Part shown: piece after piece, positions 33,745 through 35,025 of the stretch
Numbering within the stretch: position 1 is the stretch's first letter
Layout: each line of letters starts with the position of its first letter
Assembly: GCA_012271025.1 (NCBI GenBank)
Contig: JAAXHF010000210.1
Location: forward strand, 1-35,025
Direction: 5' to 3'
DNA from: Deltaproteobacteria bacterium
GTDB taxonomy: Bacteria > Desulfobacterota_B > Binatia > Bin18
DNA: 35,025 bases
The notes under the pieces: generated by a model
Databases searched by the model: none
The model's input: the letters and a program-made list of their open reading frames with translations, nothing else
Told to the model about the DNA's origin: nothing
Program-made: the position numbers and the translations under genes

Positions 33745-34413
33745 ATGAGTGACCAGAGCGGACTCAATCAGGAACTCAAGCAGGCCATTGAGGCATTTCA
33801 GCAAGAAATGCTGCCCAAAATTCCGGCCGAAATTCGGACTACGCTCCAGCGCACGACCGAGGATCTGGTCAAAACCGGTATTGCCGACCGCGCCCTGACA
33901 GTCGGTGATACGGCGCCCGATTTCAGCCTGCCAAACGTCGGTGGTGAACAGGTCAGGCTGTCCAGCCTGCTGAGCGAGGGGCCGGTCGTTCTGGCCTTTT
34001 ACCGGGGCAACTGGTGACCCTACTGCAACCTGCAGTTGCAGGCCTACAAGAAACACCTCGCCGCCATGCAGGCCCACGGCGCCGCCGTCCTGGCCATCTC
34101 TCCCCAGACGCCGGACAACTCGTTGACCATGGCCGAAAAAAACGAGCTGCCGTTTGAGGTCTTGAGCGATGTCGGCAACCAAGCGGCCCGCCAGTTCGGA
34201 CTGGTTTTTGCCCTGGTCGACGAGCTGCGCCCGCTGTACGATCAGATCGGGGCCAAGCTGTCGGATTTCAACGGCGACAGCTCCTACGAACTGCCCATTC
34301 CGGCCACCTATGTCATCGGCCAGGACGGGGTCATTCGGCTGGCCTATGTGGATGCCGATTATACCCACCGGCTTGAGCCGGCAGACATTATCGACAGCCT
34401 GGCCGCCCTGTAG
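33745..34413 (+). CDS. Selenocysteine-containing peroxiredoxin-like protein (AhpC/TSA family), UGA at codon 91
   Basis: 222 residues if TGA at 34015-34017 is read as selenocysteine. An alpha-helical N-terminal segment of about 48 residues precedes the thioredoxin fold (VGDTAPDFSLPNVGGEQVRL). The active site reads FYRGNW-U-PYC, where close homologues have WCPYC, so the pair is U91-x-x-C94. The second half (AVLAISPQTPDNSL, LPFEVLSDVGNQAARQFGL, PIPATYVIGQDGVI) is a normal peroxiredoxin-like fold and stays in frame to TAG at 34411. A thiol or peroxide reductase role is expected. AGGAGG lies before the ATG. Gene callers would report two fragments split at 34017. Confidence 0.92.
34015..34042 (+). 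promoter_or_regulatory. UGA Sec codon and SECIS-like hairpin of the second selenoprotein
   Basis: UGA at 34015-34017. CCTGC (34029-34033) pairs with GCAGG (34038-34042), loop AGTT. The G of the loop (34035) is 18 bases after the last base of UGA, exactly as in the other selenoprotein, and is within the first two loop bases. A competing stem CTGCAAC/GTTGCAG (34023-34029, 34035-34041) is possible, so the fold is less certain. Confidence 0.68.
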
Positions 34414-34430
34414 ACGGCGCCGGGCGTGGC

Positions 34431-34904
34431 TTAATAGCCGGTCGTGACCTCGACCAGAATCTGATCGGGGTCACGCACATAGACCGAGCCAGCCTCTTCC
34501 GAGCCGTGTAGCGAATGGGCCAGCCCCTTGGCTTTCAGACCGGTCACAATCTTACGGTACTGCTCGGGACCGGCCTTCAGCGCCACATGGTGCATACTGC
34601 CCACCCCCCGGACAGTCCGGGCCGGCCCCTTTTTCGGAAAGTCAAAAAAGGCCAGTTGGTTGCCGCCGCCCATATCCAGAAAGATATGGGTCGAAGTCGG
34701 CTCGTCCCGGTTGGTCACGATCCTGGTCAGCCGCATGCCCAACACCGTGGTATAAAACTCGATTGTGGCCTCCAGGTCTGAACAGATCAGGGCCAGATGA
34801 TCGACCCCGGCGGTCGGGACAGTCCCAGCCGGGGCTTCTCCACGCGGCAAATAGCGCTGTTTGAGCTCCTCTCGGCGCGCCTGATAGCGATCCAATTCTC
34901 CCAT
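34431..34904 (-). CDS. VOC (glyoxalase/dioxygenase) family protein
   Basis: 157 residues. One vicinal oxygen chelate fold: VDHLALICSDLEATIEFYTT with the metal His, HIFLDMGGGNQLAFFDFPKK, MHHVALKAGPEQYRK with the second His, and VYVRDPDQILVEV with the Glu. The metal triad (His, His, Glu) is therefore complete in appearance. Substrate unknown; glyoxalase, dioxygenase or lyase are all possible. ATG at 34904 follows AGGAGGG; the longer frame to 34976 lacks one. It converges on the second selenoprotein with 17 bases between stops. Confidence 0.87.
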   Translation of the reverse strand: MGELDRYQARREELKQRYLPRGEAPAGTVPTAGVDHLALICSDLEATIEFYTTVLGMRLTRIVTNRDEPTSTHIFLDMGGGNQLAFFDFPKKGPARTVRGVGSMHHVALKAGPEQYRKIVTGLKAKGLAHSLHGSEEAGSVYVRDPDQILVEVTTGY

Positions 34905-35025
34905 ACGCAGCCCTCCTGTCTTGTATGTACGTGGAGTGGACTGTGAGCGCAAGGAAAAGGGGTGGGGGCCGGACACCAGGCATTTATGTTCGATAACGTC
35001 TTAGCGCGTTTTACGATAGGTTGTA
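34905..35025. other. Window-edge intergenic sequence
   Basis: 121 bases upstream of the VOC gene with no reading frame that I can support; presumably its promoter region. The window ends here. Confidence 0.5.

Noticed and set aside
34015..34017. Genetic code change with UGA read as Trp or Cys
   Set aside because: UGA is the normal stop of several genes here (thioredoxin, ygiT-like, pmoA, mreC), and Trp does not fit the active site.

Overview
The window is GC-rich bacterial DNA with dense genes, no mobile elements and no CRISPR array. Hopanoid genes, F420-type oxidoreductases, a copper membrane monooxygenase (CuMMO, pmoCAB/amoCAB family), a lanthanide-type PQQ alcohol dehydrogenase and in-frame UGA (selenocysteine) codons together suggest an uncultured, aerobic, Gram-negative lineage such as Binatota, Tectomicrobia or Methylomirabilota. 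The lineage is an inference and cannot be fixed from sequence reading alone.

Layout. 1-2106: 3' part of a B12-dependent ribonucleotide reductase, followed by a compact set of hairpins. 2292-3834: a YgiT-type zinc finger protein, an alpha/beta hydrolase with Cys in place of the nucleophilic Ser, and a DDN-type deazaflavin reductase. 3856-5946: HPRT, divergent from an FAD-linked oxidase. 5972-7312: two small hypothetical proteins and a secreted TPR protein. 7350-11020 (minus): hopanoid genes hpnA-hpnB-hpnG preceded by a transglutaminase-like gene. 11166-11489: thioredoxin. 11490-16830 (minus): the cell-shape operon mreB-mreC-mreD-mrdA-rodA, divergent from a PpiD-type chaperone at 17055. 19023-19472: a peroxiredoxin with in-frame UGA and a strong bacterial SECIS hairpin. 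19551-21459 (minus): larC, a CusF-like lipoprotein and a NIPSNAP protein.

21607-29477 (minus) is the centrepiece: paralogue B, pmoC, pmoA, a small membrane protein, pmoB, paralogue A, multicopper oxidase, cupredoxin and an LLM-class oxidoreductase. A candidate promoter lies upstream and a clear intrinsic terminator downstream. All copper ligands of the PmoB and PmoC sites are present with the spacings known from methanotroph pMMO. Two paralogous anchored proteins of unknown function flank the CuMMO genes, and four exported proteins of the cluster have a predicted N-terminal His after signal cleavage.

29615-34904: a secreted esterase, a GldA-type dehydrogenase, a PQQ alcohol dehydrogenase with the Asp that marks lanthanide use, a second UGA-containing peroxiredoxin-like selenoprotein, and a VOC protein. 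A plausible joint physiology is CuMMO oxidation of methane or another small substrate to an alcohol, then oxidation by the PQQ enzyme, with periplasmic copper proteins serving the CuMMO and seleno-peroxiredoxins dealing with peroxide. The substrate is not determined by the sequence. UGA is also an ordinary stop in many genes here (thioredoxin, ygiT-like, pmoA, mreC), so the two internal UGAs are local recoding and not a changed genetic code.
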